From Metellina segmentata (taxonomy: Eukaryota > Arthropoda > Arachnida > Araneae > Tetragnathidae): a stretch of 64,000 bases of DNA. Shown here in pieces: positions 22,891-33,035 of this stretch. Location of the stretch: the NCBI GenBank assembly GCA_947359465.1, contig OX375877.1:29771235-29835234 (forward strand). Reading direction: 5' to 3'. Numbering within the stretch: the first letter of the stretch is position 1; every line of letters begins with the position of its first letter. A program made the position numbers and the translations under genes. A model generated the notes under the pieces. The model saw only the letters and a list, made by a program, of their open reading frames with translations. It made no database searches and was not told where the DNA came from.

Positions 22891-25800
22891 AACCCCTTAA
22901 GAAAATAGGCAATCCCATAAGGATTGCACAAATTAATCTACACCATAGCCAGTCTCCTTCAGCTTTACTTAGCAAGAGACTGGTAGAAGGAAAGATAGAT
23001 ATTGCCCTAATACAGGAACCCTGGGTCAATCATGGAAGGATCCTAGGCCTGGGCAACTGTGGGAATCTATTCTTTGATCGCTCATGCAGCAAACCGAGAG
23101 CATGTATCATTGTAAATAAAAATCTTAATGCCCTCCTTTTGGCTGATTTCCTTGATGGGGACAATGTTGCTATCAAGGTGATCAGTGAAAACGGAGATAC
23201 CACATGTATCATGTCAGCGTACCTTCCATATGAAGAAGAAATTCCTCTAGCGATTTCAGCCAGAAGATTTGTCAAGCACTGCTTACGCTCTAGGATGAAG
23301 TTTATCATGGGATGTGACGCAAATGCACACCACACCATTTGGGGCAGTTCCAACTGCAACAAAAGAGGTGAGGAACTAATAGAATTTTTCTTATCTAATG
23401 ACCTTTTTATTCTCAATACAGGTAACAAACCGACATTTGTCAACAGCAACAGAAGTGAAGTCATTGACATCACTTTCTGTAATGCTAAAGCAGTTAACTG
23501 TATAAAGGACTGGCATGTGTCTGACTGTACCACACTGTCAGACCATAGACAGATCCAAATGTCTTTAACAGGTCCTGCTATGAATATTCAGCAGGATCAA
23601 AGAAATCCCAGGCATACAAAATGGGATTCCTATAGGGAGGACCTTCGCCTCCTTTTAGAGGGTAGGAGTCACAACTTTCCCTCACTGGTAGACTTGGAAT
23701 TGGCTGTTGACTCTGTGCAGCAGTCCATCCTCCAGTCCTACCAGTTAAATTGTAAGGCAGTCACCACAAGCTTACCAAGGCGAGTTCCTTGGTGGAATAA
23801 AAGTCTCTGTGGTCTTAAAAAGAACTGCAGAAGACTCTTTAACAGAGCTAAAAAAACAGGTGAGTGGTCAAGATACAAAGAAGCACTCACCAACTATAAC
23901 AAGGCCATAAGGAAATCTAAACAGGAGTCATGGAAAAACTTCTGTGGCCAAGTGGACAGTATGTCTAGTGCGGCTAAGCTGACTAAAGTACTGACCAAAA
24001 ACAACCAGTGCCAATTAGGCTCCATTAAAAAGGACGATGGCACATTCACGGAAAACGGTAGGAGCACCCTGGTAGAAATGCTTAGAGTGCACTTCCCTGA
24101 TTCCAGAATTACAAATATTAATGATGAACTGACAGTTCCACTTATTCCCCTGCTACGTAGTGGAAAGGAGGACTGGGAACTGGCTAGAAGTATAATTACT
24201 CCAAAAAGAATAGCATGGGCGATTAACTCATTCATGCCCTTCAAAACACCTGGTGTAGATGGCATTATACCTGCTCTACTCCAACATGGCAAAGACATCA
24301 TTATACCACACATATGTAGGATGTATAGATCTTGCGTGGTATATGGTTATATGCCGCATGCATGGAGAACCTGCAAGGTAATTTTTATACCTAAACCAGG
24401 TAAAACATGCTACAGTGAAGCAAAAGCCTTCAGACCTATTAGTCTGACATAATTTCTTCTTAAGACATTAGAGAAATTGATCGATAGATACATTAGGGAC
24501 GAGGTTCTAAAAGCCGAACCTCTATCGAGATTTCAACACGCCTACCAGCCTGGGAAATCTACAGAGACTGCTCTATATGATCTTGTTACGGTCCTTGATA
24601 GAGCAGTCAATGGAAAGGAAATTGCCTTGGCAGCCTTTTTAGATATTGAGGGAGCCTTTGATAAGGTTCCAGTAAATGTAATTATTGATGCCCTCATCAG
24701 TCGAAATGTTAATCCATTGGTTTGCGCCTGGATTAAAAACATGCTCGAGACAAGGATGGCTCAGGCCTCCTTACTGGGAGACACACTAACTGTGGGAAAC
24801 TGTAAAGGCTGCCCCCAGGGTGGTGTGTTATCCCCCTTACTATGGAGCCTTGTGGTTGACGAGCTCCTTAACAGGACTCACTTCTTGGGCCTGTATTGTC
24901 TGGGTTATGCTGATGACATAACGCTGGTCATAAGAGGGAAGTTCCAAAACACGGTAACAGACCTCATGAACACTGCCCTAAAAAAGATTGAACTTTGGTG
25001 CAAAAAGGTGAACTTGTCGGTTAACCCCAACAAAACTAGTCTAGTCCTCTTCACCCGGAAAAGGTTACGAGATATGCATTTGATAAAATTCTTTGGAACA
25101 CCACTTGCATACTCGGATGAGGTTAAATATCTAGGAGTAATCTTTGATAAGACCTTGACATGGAGCTCACATCTCCAGTACTGCACGAGCAAGGCCAAGA
25201 GAGTGTTTTGGGCTTGTAGACGTGCCATTGGTAATAATTGGGGTCTAACACCGAAAATGGTGCATTGGATATATACCGGGATTATTGTTCCGATGATATC
25301 CTATGGCGCCATCGCTTGGTGGAATAGAACCCGTAATGAGACAGTGAAAAAAGAACTCACTAGTCTACAAAGAATGGCTACCATTGCAATTACTAGTGCA
25401 ATGCGAACCACTCCCTCACAGAGTCTAGAACTGCTTCTGGGGCTTCTACCACTGCATAAACAAGTGGAACTAGAGGCAATTTCATGCTCACAACGCCTCA
25501 AACTCATGGGACTATGGAAGTCATCTTATGAAATGCCTGCCTTCAAAAATGTCGATCCGCAGGTGAAGGAACATCCCTATCTATTAATGAGATCTGACTG
25601 GATGTTAAAGCAATTTTGCTTTAAAGCCAAATATAATATCATCTTTCCCACCAGAGAAGAATGGAGATTCGTCTCCAGGCTGATAGGAAGGGGGGATGAA
25701 ATTTGGTACACAGATGGTTCAAAAACATCTCATGGCACTGGGTCAGGTGCCTTCTGTCCTAATCGAAAAATAAGGCTATCTTTTTCTTTGGGTAAGCTGG

Positions 25801-26605
25801 CCACTGTATATCAGGCTGAGGTTCTGGCAATCTCTGCTTGTACTTACAACTGCCTCAATAGAGGTGTAGTTAAGAGGGTTATTAAAATCTTCTCTGACAG
25901 CCAGGCAGCCCTAAAGGCTTTGCAAAGTCACTGCTTTTCCTCAAAAGCAGTGTGGGAATGTCACAATGTGCTTGAGGACCTGGCTGAGAGAAACAAGGTC
26001 TCTCTGGTTTGGGTCCCTGGTCACTGTGGCATTGAAGGCAATGAAACGGCAGACCTATTAGCAAAACATGGGTCTGAAACACCATTTATTGGACCAGAGC
26101 CTGTTTTGGGTCTGCCTCACAATGTGGTTAGAGGGACTATAAGGGATTTGCTCCTTGCCGAGTCCTACCAAACATGGCTTCAGTCTAATAATCAAAGACA
26201 AGCCAAAGAGCTCAATCAGCAGTCTCCATGGGATAGATCAAGAGAGCTGCTGAATTTCAGTAGGAAAGAAATCAGGATAGCTATTGGCCTCCTAACTGGC
26301 CACTGTACCCTGAATAGACACCTCAACATTATGGGTGTTTTAGATGACCCACTATGTAGAGGTTGTCGGATGGTAGAGGAGAGTTCTGTACACGTTCTAT
26401 GTAAATGTGACCATTACTCTGCACAACGATTTGAATATCTGGGATACCATTGTATCGAACCCTGGGAACTGTCAAACATTCCAATCAGGTACATGCTGAA
26501 ATTTATTTCGGCCATCGGTCTTTAGTGGATCAGTAGGGGTCTCAGTACAATAGACTATTAGTCGCAGTGCTGGCACTCTTCGGAGTCACCCCTTTACAAG
26601 TCATA
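22891..26605 (+). mobile_element. 5'-truncated LINE (EN-RT-RNase H type), nearly intact
   Basis: A non-LTR retrotransposon inserted in gypsy element 1. It starts within the endonuclease domain, so ORF1 is absent. It ends in a short 3' region with AAGTCATAAGTCATA next to gypsy sequence. The combination of APE endonuclease, RT and RNase H followed by a Cys/His motif fits the I/LOA-type group. I do not assign a clade more narrowly. Confidence 0.85.
22899..26525 (+). pseudogene. LINE ORF2: APE endonuclease, reverse transcriptase, RNase H
   Basis: The endonuclease has IALIQEPW (about 23010), GCDANAHHTIWGSS (about 23320) and TTLSDHR (about 23535). This nicks the target. RT has NSFMPFKTPGVDGI (about 24230), LAAFLDIEGAFDKV (about 24630), GCPQGGVLSPLLW and the catalytic GYADDITLVI (about 24905). 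RNase H has IWYTDGSKTS (about 25705), YQAEVLAI, FSDSQAALKAL and VWVPGHCGIEGNETADLLA. A CRGC...H...C motif follows near 26360. The only visible break is a TAA at 24450-24452, between PISLT and FLLKTLEKLI. That makes it the least decayed element here. Confidence 0.9.
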
Positions 26606-26612
26606 AGTCATA

Positions 26613-27103
26613 ACGCTACGTGTGCAGAACTTGTGTATGGAACAACACTTCGTTTACCATCTGACATTTTCTTAAGTAAACAAGTTTCTGCAACAGCCTT
26701 TCCATCATACGTAGATCAACTTCGCACATTGATGCAAACTTTAAATCCAATTGCAACATCAAAACATTGCAAGGATTCAATCTATATTCATTCCTCATTG
26801 GAAACATGTTCTCATGTGTTTTTACGTGTGGACTGTCACAAACCTCCATTGTCTCAGCCTTATACTGGACCACATCCTGTTCTTGATCGTTCGGAAAAGA
26901 ACTGTCGGATTATTGTGAATGGTAAAACAATTTCTGTCACGTTAGACAGAGTAAAACCTGCTCATATTCTGCGTGACGATAGCAACATTAACTTATCTTT
27001 GCCTTCTAAATCTACAGAGTCCAGGGAATCTGTTCAACCTCTCACAACAAGAAGTGGAAGAACTGTACATTTCCCCAAAAGGCTTATTGAATATATTTAA
27101 TGT
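26613..27103 (+). pseudogene. Gypsy element 1 integrase C-terminus, copy 2 and true end
   Basis: Continues gypsy pol after the LINE: ATCAELVYGTTLRLPSDIF, then [38 protein letters not shown] and the final PKRLIEYI stop. It overlaps copy 1 (22605-22885) for 383 bp and carries the segment that copy 1 lacks. After the stop about 30 bp remain before the hAT terminus, so the gypsy 3' LTR is gone. Confidence 0.85.
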
Positions 27104-27498
27104 TATATTTGTACATATTAACGATTATCATTCAGGGTTCATACAAATTATCACAAATCAAAATCAAGGAGTTTTCAAGGAGTGATTTTTAAAATTTCAA
27201 GGAGTACGTTTTTACATAACTTTACCGATTGCACCAATAAATCATGCTTTGCAACAAATTTAAAAGTAGACTAGTTTAAGAAATATTTTAAATACCTTAC
27301 TTAAAATTTAAGTATAATTAACCTCTAACACACTTTTAATTGTTAGAGGTTAATTATAACATCTTACCATAAAACCTCATTAAGTGCATTGATAAAAAAA
27401 ATAACAAACTCAATAATTTTCATACATAGTTTAATTAAAAAAAGGTTACAAATTTTTTAGATCTGCTTTTTTTGCAGTTATGTGTACAGCAATTTCAT

Positions 27499-29611
27499 CT
27501 AGTGTAATGTTTTTTCTTTAATGGTTTTTCTGAGGCTGTTTGACTTAATAAAAAAAGAAATGTGTCTTTTTGCCTCTCCTTTCTGAACAAGCTCATCTGC
27601 TTCTTTTTCATTATCCACAATATCTTTCTGGAGACTACATCTTTTTTGTTCCAAATAATCTATTTCTTCCTCAATCAATTTCCTTTTGACTCCTACCCCT
27701 TTGTTTTGGTTACGTTTTTGTGTTTCCAAAAAATCTTGATATTTGCCCCTTGCTGCGGAAGCAGATAGGCTTAGTTTCTTTGTTATGTTAACATTCTTAG
27801 CACCGCCATGGATTTTTAAAAAATCGTGAATTTTTCTTTGAGCAATATAGGATTTATCCTTTAAATTTTCCACTTCAATAGATTTATTGACTGAAAACCC
27901 TCTTTCTACTGATGCCTGGCCATGTGACAGTATCAGGAGCATCTTAAAGAAGTCCAACAGGTCTCCATTATTTCCTCCTTTAAAAAGGAATAATAGAATT
28001 CAAGACACGTTGTTTTGGGATTAAAATTCTTGAATTCCACCGAGAGGTTCTTTTTTATATCTTCTAAAAATTCAAGATATAATAGAAGAATTTTTTCCCG
28101 TTTTCATCAGAAATTTGTTGTTTTTTTTGAGAAAAATATGTCAGAACACTTTTCATTTTCTTTTGTGACTTCTCTTTTGATTTTATCATATAATTAGGAT
28201 TAATGCATGATACATTTCTTACAAGTGAGTAGGTAATTGGGCACTTTTCCATTAAATGTTGTATTAAATTAATGACTAGATTTTTACAATCATTTTTCAA
28301 CAGAAGAGCATTTCCTTCTGTTATCTTTTTCTTAAAAATTTTTTCCTTTAACATCTTATCAGCAGTGAAACCTAAACTTATTTTAAGTTTAGATTCATGA
28401 AGAGATGAATCATCAAAATCAAATTCACTCAACTTCTTCACTGATGAAATTTCTTCAATGCTTGCAGGTTTAATTACTTTGAAAAGTTTCAGTAAATTGC
28501 AAACAACATTCAAAATATCCTGGCCCAAAAAGGGAAGCATAGGTTTATCTGTCTGGTAAGGTTCCAGAAAAGGTGCAATTAATTTTGCAACAGAGAGGAA
28601 TACATTGAATTTGATTTCAATAGATGGATCTTTTACAGCCTCCAAAATCACTGAAAACGATTTGCACGTAGCTTTTGGAAAGACCCCCTTTTCAATTTCA
28701 GTGAAATATTTAATTACATCATTCCATATCTCCAAAGCTCTTTCAGTAGCCGGGCAGTTTTCCAGCCACCTGTGGTTGCAAAACTTTATAGGAATTTTTT
28801 TTGTATCAGATACTTTCATATAATCATCTCTTCTAGCTGGAGAATCTTTGAAATACCAATACAATACATTTAAAATTTCTGTTATATTCCACTGAGTGGA
28901 AGAAACTCCTTTTTTTAATGAATTATTAACTATATGCTGCCTACAGTTACACACTGCACATTGTATTCTTTCCCTAAACTTTCTTGTAATGTTTCATAAA
29001 ATTTCCAATTGACAGCAGGGCCATCCATAGATACATGCAATAACTTTTTCAGATCTATCTTCGATGTAGCCTCGTAAAAAGCTTTCAGCAAATCCTCAGA
29101 AGTAGAATGACCCAAAAATATTGAAGTTAAGTACTGAGTCCTTACCCTGTTATTGTCAGGATTCCAATACCGGATGTGTACATCCATCTGCTTCTTTTGG
29201 TTGGTGATGTTAAGCGTTTCATCAAACAGCAATGTGTGATATTTTTTAGGTATTTATTCATTACACTTTCACAGTAAGGTGCAATGCCAAAATGACATAA
29301 ATATCTTGCCTTAGATTCCCCACAACTAAACTGCTTAGCTATGGAGCTATCGGGAAACATTTTCCTAAACAAATCCCCTAAATCTTTACATGAGTGGAAC
29401 GAATAATGGTATTCAACACATTTTAAAACACATAAAATTTCTGCATCCAGAACATTTTTTTTAACAGCAAATGAATCCATCTGTGCACTTGCTGTAGAAA
29501 AGGTCTCCACACTTGAACCAGACTGATTTGAAGTATCTGATGAAGTCATATATTCAGTAATGGAAATTGTCTTGTTTTGCTTGGCTTTAAGCAAGTTATT
29601 GTGTTTTTGAC
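27499..29611 (-). pseudogene. hAT transposase exon 2 (catalytic and dimerisation regions), frameshifted
   Basis: Starts after a TTGTAG acceptor. In order it has a Ser/Thr-rich linker, LFDETLNITNQKKQMDVHIR (first catalytic Asp region, about 29225), HVSMDGPAVNWKFYETL (second Asp region, about 29020), a CN...H region with IVNNSLKKG, RWLENCPATERALEIWND (about 28760), and the C-terminal hAT dimerisation block LLILSHGQASVERGFSVNKS (about 27900). Frame changes occur near 29230 (next to a run of A's), 28940 and 27970. These make it inactive. Confidence 0.85.
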
Positions 29612-30366
29612 CTACAATGAAAGAAAGGAATTAGAAAATAATTGTAAAAATTTTAAAATATCTTACTAGTAGTTTGATTGGACTAAAAAAACAAATAACT
29701 AAATTAAATTTTACGCAATACTATAGAGAGATGCCATGTATATTAATTAATATGTGGTATTCTAATCAGTATTAAAAACATTTCTAATTTAATGAACAAA
29801 AAACATTGCTTTTATTTTTATTTACTTACATATTTATAAAAAGTTTTAGTATAAAATTACTTAAAAACAAGAGAATGAAACAATTGGAATTAGAAAAAAG
29901 GGAAATTAATAATTAAGTTTTTTTCCACTTAAATTTTCATAAATGGATTATTAAAGGAAATATAATGTTAAAAGAAAAGGTATGCTCATTTTAAGATGAA
30001 ATAATTATATTTTAGTATAATTTTAATAGACCAAATATATTTTTCAGTCCTTAAAACCAAAATTTGAGATTTTATTACATTTTTTTTAGAATTCAATATA
30101 TTTTGTTAATAAATGAAAACCCACTAATCTCAGATAGGAATTACTCAACAGCACTTGTGTCATTTTTGTTTTCTATTCCTATCCTAGAAGAAAGACAATA
30201 CTCCCAATTTAAAGTCCCTACGACCGCTACAACGCGGCAAGTTCTCAGTATTTAAAGGTAAAAATTTTTTAATTGCCGTAATAAATAAAAAACAAATTTA
30301 ACTTATTCTCATTTAAATTTTGTATCTCTATACAAAACATAAAGAAAAATATTTTTTAACAGAGTA

Positions 30367-31209
30367 CAGGGATGAGTTTGGTGAAAAACAAAAAAGCGGA
30401 AAATAAAATATTCCAAAAATTGTAGGCGAAAATCTCCGATTTTCATATAAATATAATAGTTGCTTTCCCAGCATAGCGATCGACAAAATGATGTGTTACG
30501 ATCGTACCATCTTTTTAATAAGCCGGAGCTACATGAAAAGTATACTAAATTGCAAAATGTAAGCCAAATATTCAAAAGGAAAAATTTGGTAAATTTTGAC
30601 CAAATATCGCCGAAATCCATACTTTACAAAACAAGAAAAATGTGTTTTCCTGCCGAAAATGATGGGTTTTCGTTACGGTTCCTTTATCAGGCAAAGTCGG
30701 GGACATCAATCCGGATTTCGGAAATTCCCGAATTTTGGATCCGTTTTAGAAAAAATGCATATTTTGACGACGACGCTTTTGAATATCGTAAATTAATGGG
30801 CTTCCCCCTTCCAACAATCATTCCCCTCTCGAAAACTAACTAAAATTCTTAACTTTTTTTCGTTTTCCAAATCGCTACGGGATATTTTCGTTACGTAGCT
30901 TATTTCTTTAAGGAAATAGAACTGCCAAATTAATAATTACCTACTGATATGATTTTCCCGACAAGAACACACAGAAAAACTTTGCTCTACATGACTAAAT
31001 GCGGAAATGAAGATCGCCGTTTGGAAAACGAGTGTAAGTATAATTCGAAATGGCGGAAGTTTTTTTCTTGTGGAATAGAAGGAGGGTGAAAAAAGGATTT
31101 TTTTTTCAGGATTACAAAAAGCGAAATTTTCATTGAAGAAGCGGAATTCTTAATTTTATAAAAAATCTAAACGCAGAAAACCGCCATAGGGCGGAAAAAC
31201 TCATCCCTG
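30367..31209. mobile_element. 843-bp hAT-like MITE in the hAT intron
   Basis: Ends CAGGGATGAGTTT and AAACTCATCCCTG are 13-bp inverted repeats. CAGAGTA flanks both sides (30360-30366 and 31210-31216), giving a 7-bp exact match within an expected 8-bp duplication. The interior repeats phrases such as GCGGAAA and shows no transposase. It lies within the intron of the hAT transposase gene. Confidence 0.85.
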
Positions 31210-31533
31210 CAGAGTAATGTTTTTGTTCATTACTTTAGAGCTCTATTTTGCAGTTTTTCATTTATGCGCGCTATTTCTATGGTCCCAAGCACCCGCGAAT
31301 AAGTGAGATTTAGCTGTGGAATATAATTTTTCTTAAACGTTCTATAGCCGACGAGGGCCGTAAGAACTGTTCCAGTAACCTCAACAGTGTCGCAAAAAAA
31401 CCCGGGTCAGTAAAATTCAGTCAACGAAAAAAAAATTTACTATAGGAATTAATATAAGATTTTTTTCAGACCCGTTTTTTTGTATGACCCCAGAAACACA
31501 TAAGGTAAAGAAAGTTTGAAAAAAGTTACATAC

Positions 31534-31705
31534 CTTTCATATGAGACTTGATGATAGCAGATTCCCCCATGGATGAAATATCGAAAATCTTCAAGCAAAC
31601 GCAACATTTGGCTCTGTACTGATCAGGGCCTTGCGTAATCCAGTCCTTATATTCTTCTTTTTCTAACCATGCGATATTGAAAACGCATTTCCCGTTGGGA
31701 GGCAT
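31534..31705 (-). pseudogene. hAT transposase exon 1 (BED-like zinc finger)
   Basis: The start codon is at 31705, and 57 codons plus one base run to a GT donor (GTATGT). The segment contains NIAWLEKEEYKDW, then a CCVC pair and SHMK, which together with QKH in exon 2 make a BED-like C2H2 finger that binds transposon ends. The phase matches exon 2 at 29611 exactly, across an intron of about 1.9 kb. Confidence 0.75.
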
Positions 31706-32229
31706 TTTGAGTTAAAAATCGAAGCACAGCTTGTACATGAACAATTTAAGAAATGGCTACAAATCTAACTAAACCTTACCTATACCCTCGTCCTTGAACT
31801 CATCGATGTTTGTTTTTCGAAGAATCCCCTTTCATTGGTAGCTGGAATGCAACTACAGTAAGGCATTCGTTGTTTATTCTATTGATTGACTGGCATACGA
31901 CGAGGGCCATAACTTTTCGAAGCGATAAGAGATTCGCTACGCTAAGGGGCGGAGTGAAGGTCATGATGAATGGGATGATGTTTTGGTATGACCCACGTGG
32001 AAGAAAACGGAAGAAACAAATTTTTTTATTTCGAAAACGAAAACGGCTACGGACTGTAAGCATTTTTATCTGGAGATAAATGTTTTACAGAAATGTTCAA
32101 AAATGAAAATCAAGGAGTTTTAAGGAGTCCAACCCCAAATTCAAGGAGTTTCCATAGTGCTTGAAAATGAAAATCGTTTTCAAGGAGTTCTTAAGGAGTT
32201 TTCAAGCAGCGTACGAACCCTGATAAAGA

Positions 32230-32580
32230 TGACAGATTCAAAATTTATTTTTTCCGTTTTCATTTTCCAGCAGAGGATATAAAAAAAGTTTTAACTTTAG
32301 TTATGTAGTTCTTTTTTCCATCTCCTAGACCGTTAAAGATAGAGTAAAAATATCAACGGATTAGAAATCTGCGAAAAATTTCACTTTAGATCGATGCCTA
32401 AAAATATGATTTTCTTTAAATAAATAATTTTAAAATTGAATATGTCTTTTATATTTTTGCAAGAGATTGTGATGTCACATGAACTTTCTATTTCTGCTGT
32501 AAGTGCCATAGAATCGTCAGGATTTTGCGGCAAGAAACAGACAAACAAACACTTCCTTTTATAATAGGGATTTCGCCTTC
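32230..32580. repeat. Rearranged repeat 'A' copy
   Basis: 32230-32470 carries the block ATCTCCTAGACCGTTAAAGA and ATATGATTTTCTTTAAATAA in plus orientation. 32490-32570 carries the opposite-orientation 5' end (AAACACTTCCTTTTATAATAG with the GTAAGTGCCATAGAATCGTC block). The copy therefore contains an internal inversion or is two abutting copies. Confidence 0.6.
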
Positions 32581-32988
32581 ATTATCCAAAATTTGGCATT
32601 GATGAGGCGGCAGATGAGATTAACCCATAATGCTAAAAAAAATTTTATGGCTGTTGTTAAAAAAAGTAACTAGTATGCACTATCCCAAACCCATCAACAA
32701 AATCTGTGATTATTTATTAATTTTTGCATGTTAATCATTTTTAGTCCAATTTTTTTAACTTCGGCCCACTGAGGTGACAGAAGAAATATACCTACAGTTT
32801 GAGATTCTGCATGCTTTTTAATGATGCGAGTTCACAACTTTTCCACACTACCGCAAAAAGATCTAAGAAATTTCGATTTTTTTTTTGATACACCCAAATG
32901 GTTATGTTTTCAAAATTAACTTGTCTGTTTATAGCTATATTATAAAAACACAAAAGAGATTTTTTAGAATAAATATAAATTTTCTTAC
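32581..32988. other. 3' flank of the last recognised NF1 exon
   Basis: No further NF1 coding sequence is recognised here. The expected continuation after the GPFSK segment (a sequence resembling PDYAEL in relatives) was not found in this stretch or elsewhere to its left. Confidence 0.4.
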
Positions 32989-33035
32989 TTTTGAAAATGG
33001 TCCTGCAAACCTCCACAATCCTCCAAAGCCAAAAG
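32989..33035 (-). CDS. NF1: NF1 exon q (last recognised)
   Basis: 47 bases encoding [15 protein letters not shown] after a split Thr codon. ATCAG acceptor, GTAAGA donor, so at least one more exon must follow. None was recognised to the left, where transposons occupy 8902-32222. Confidence 0.92.

Larger units (their letters stand above)
27133..32222 (-). mobile_element. hAT transposon, about 5.1 kb, degenerate
   Basis: Terminal repeats are CAGGGTTCATAC on the left and, minus strand, CAGGGTTCGTAC on the right, each followed by repeated CAAGGAGTTT-type phrases. It encodes a two-exon hAT transposase on the minus strand. Flanking 8-mers (TTATCATT and ATAAAGAT) do not match. The left flank is gypsy and the right flank is repeat A, so the junctions may have been altered by recombination. 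A MITE sits inside its intron at 30367-31209. Confidence 0.8.

Noticed and set aside
23894..25228. Minus-strand frames over 100 codons within the LINE
   Set aside because: Shadows of the plus-strand EN-RT-RNase H frame, which has all family motifs.
30460..30843. 127-codon plus-strand frame in the hAT intron
   Set aside because: Lies inside the 843-bp MITE with terminal repeats and duplications; no protein motif.
27133..32222. 8-bp target duplication for the large hAT element
   Set aside because: Flanking 8-mers TTATCATT and ATAAAGAT do not match in any register that I tried, so no duplication is claimed.
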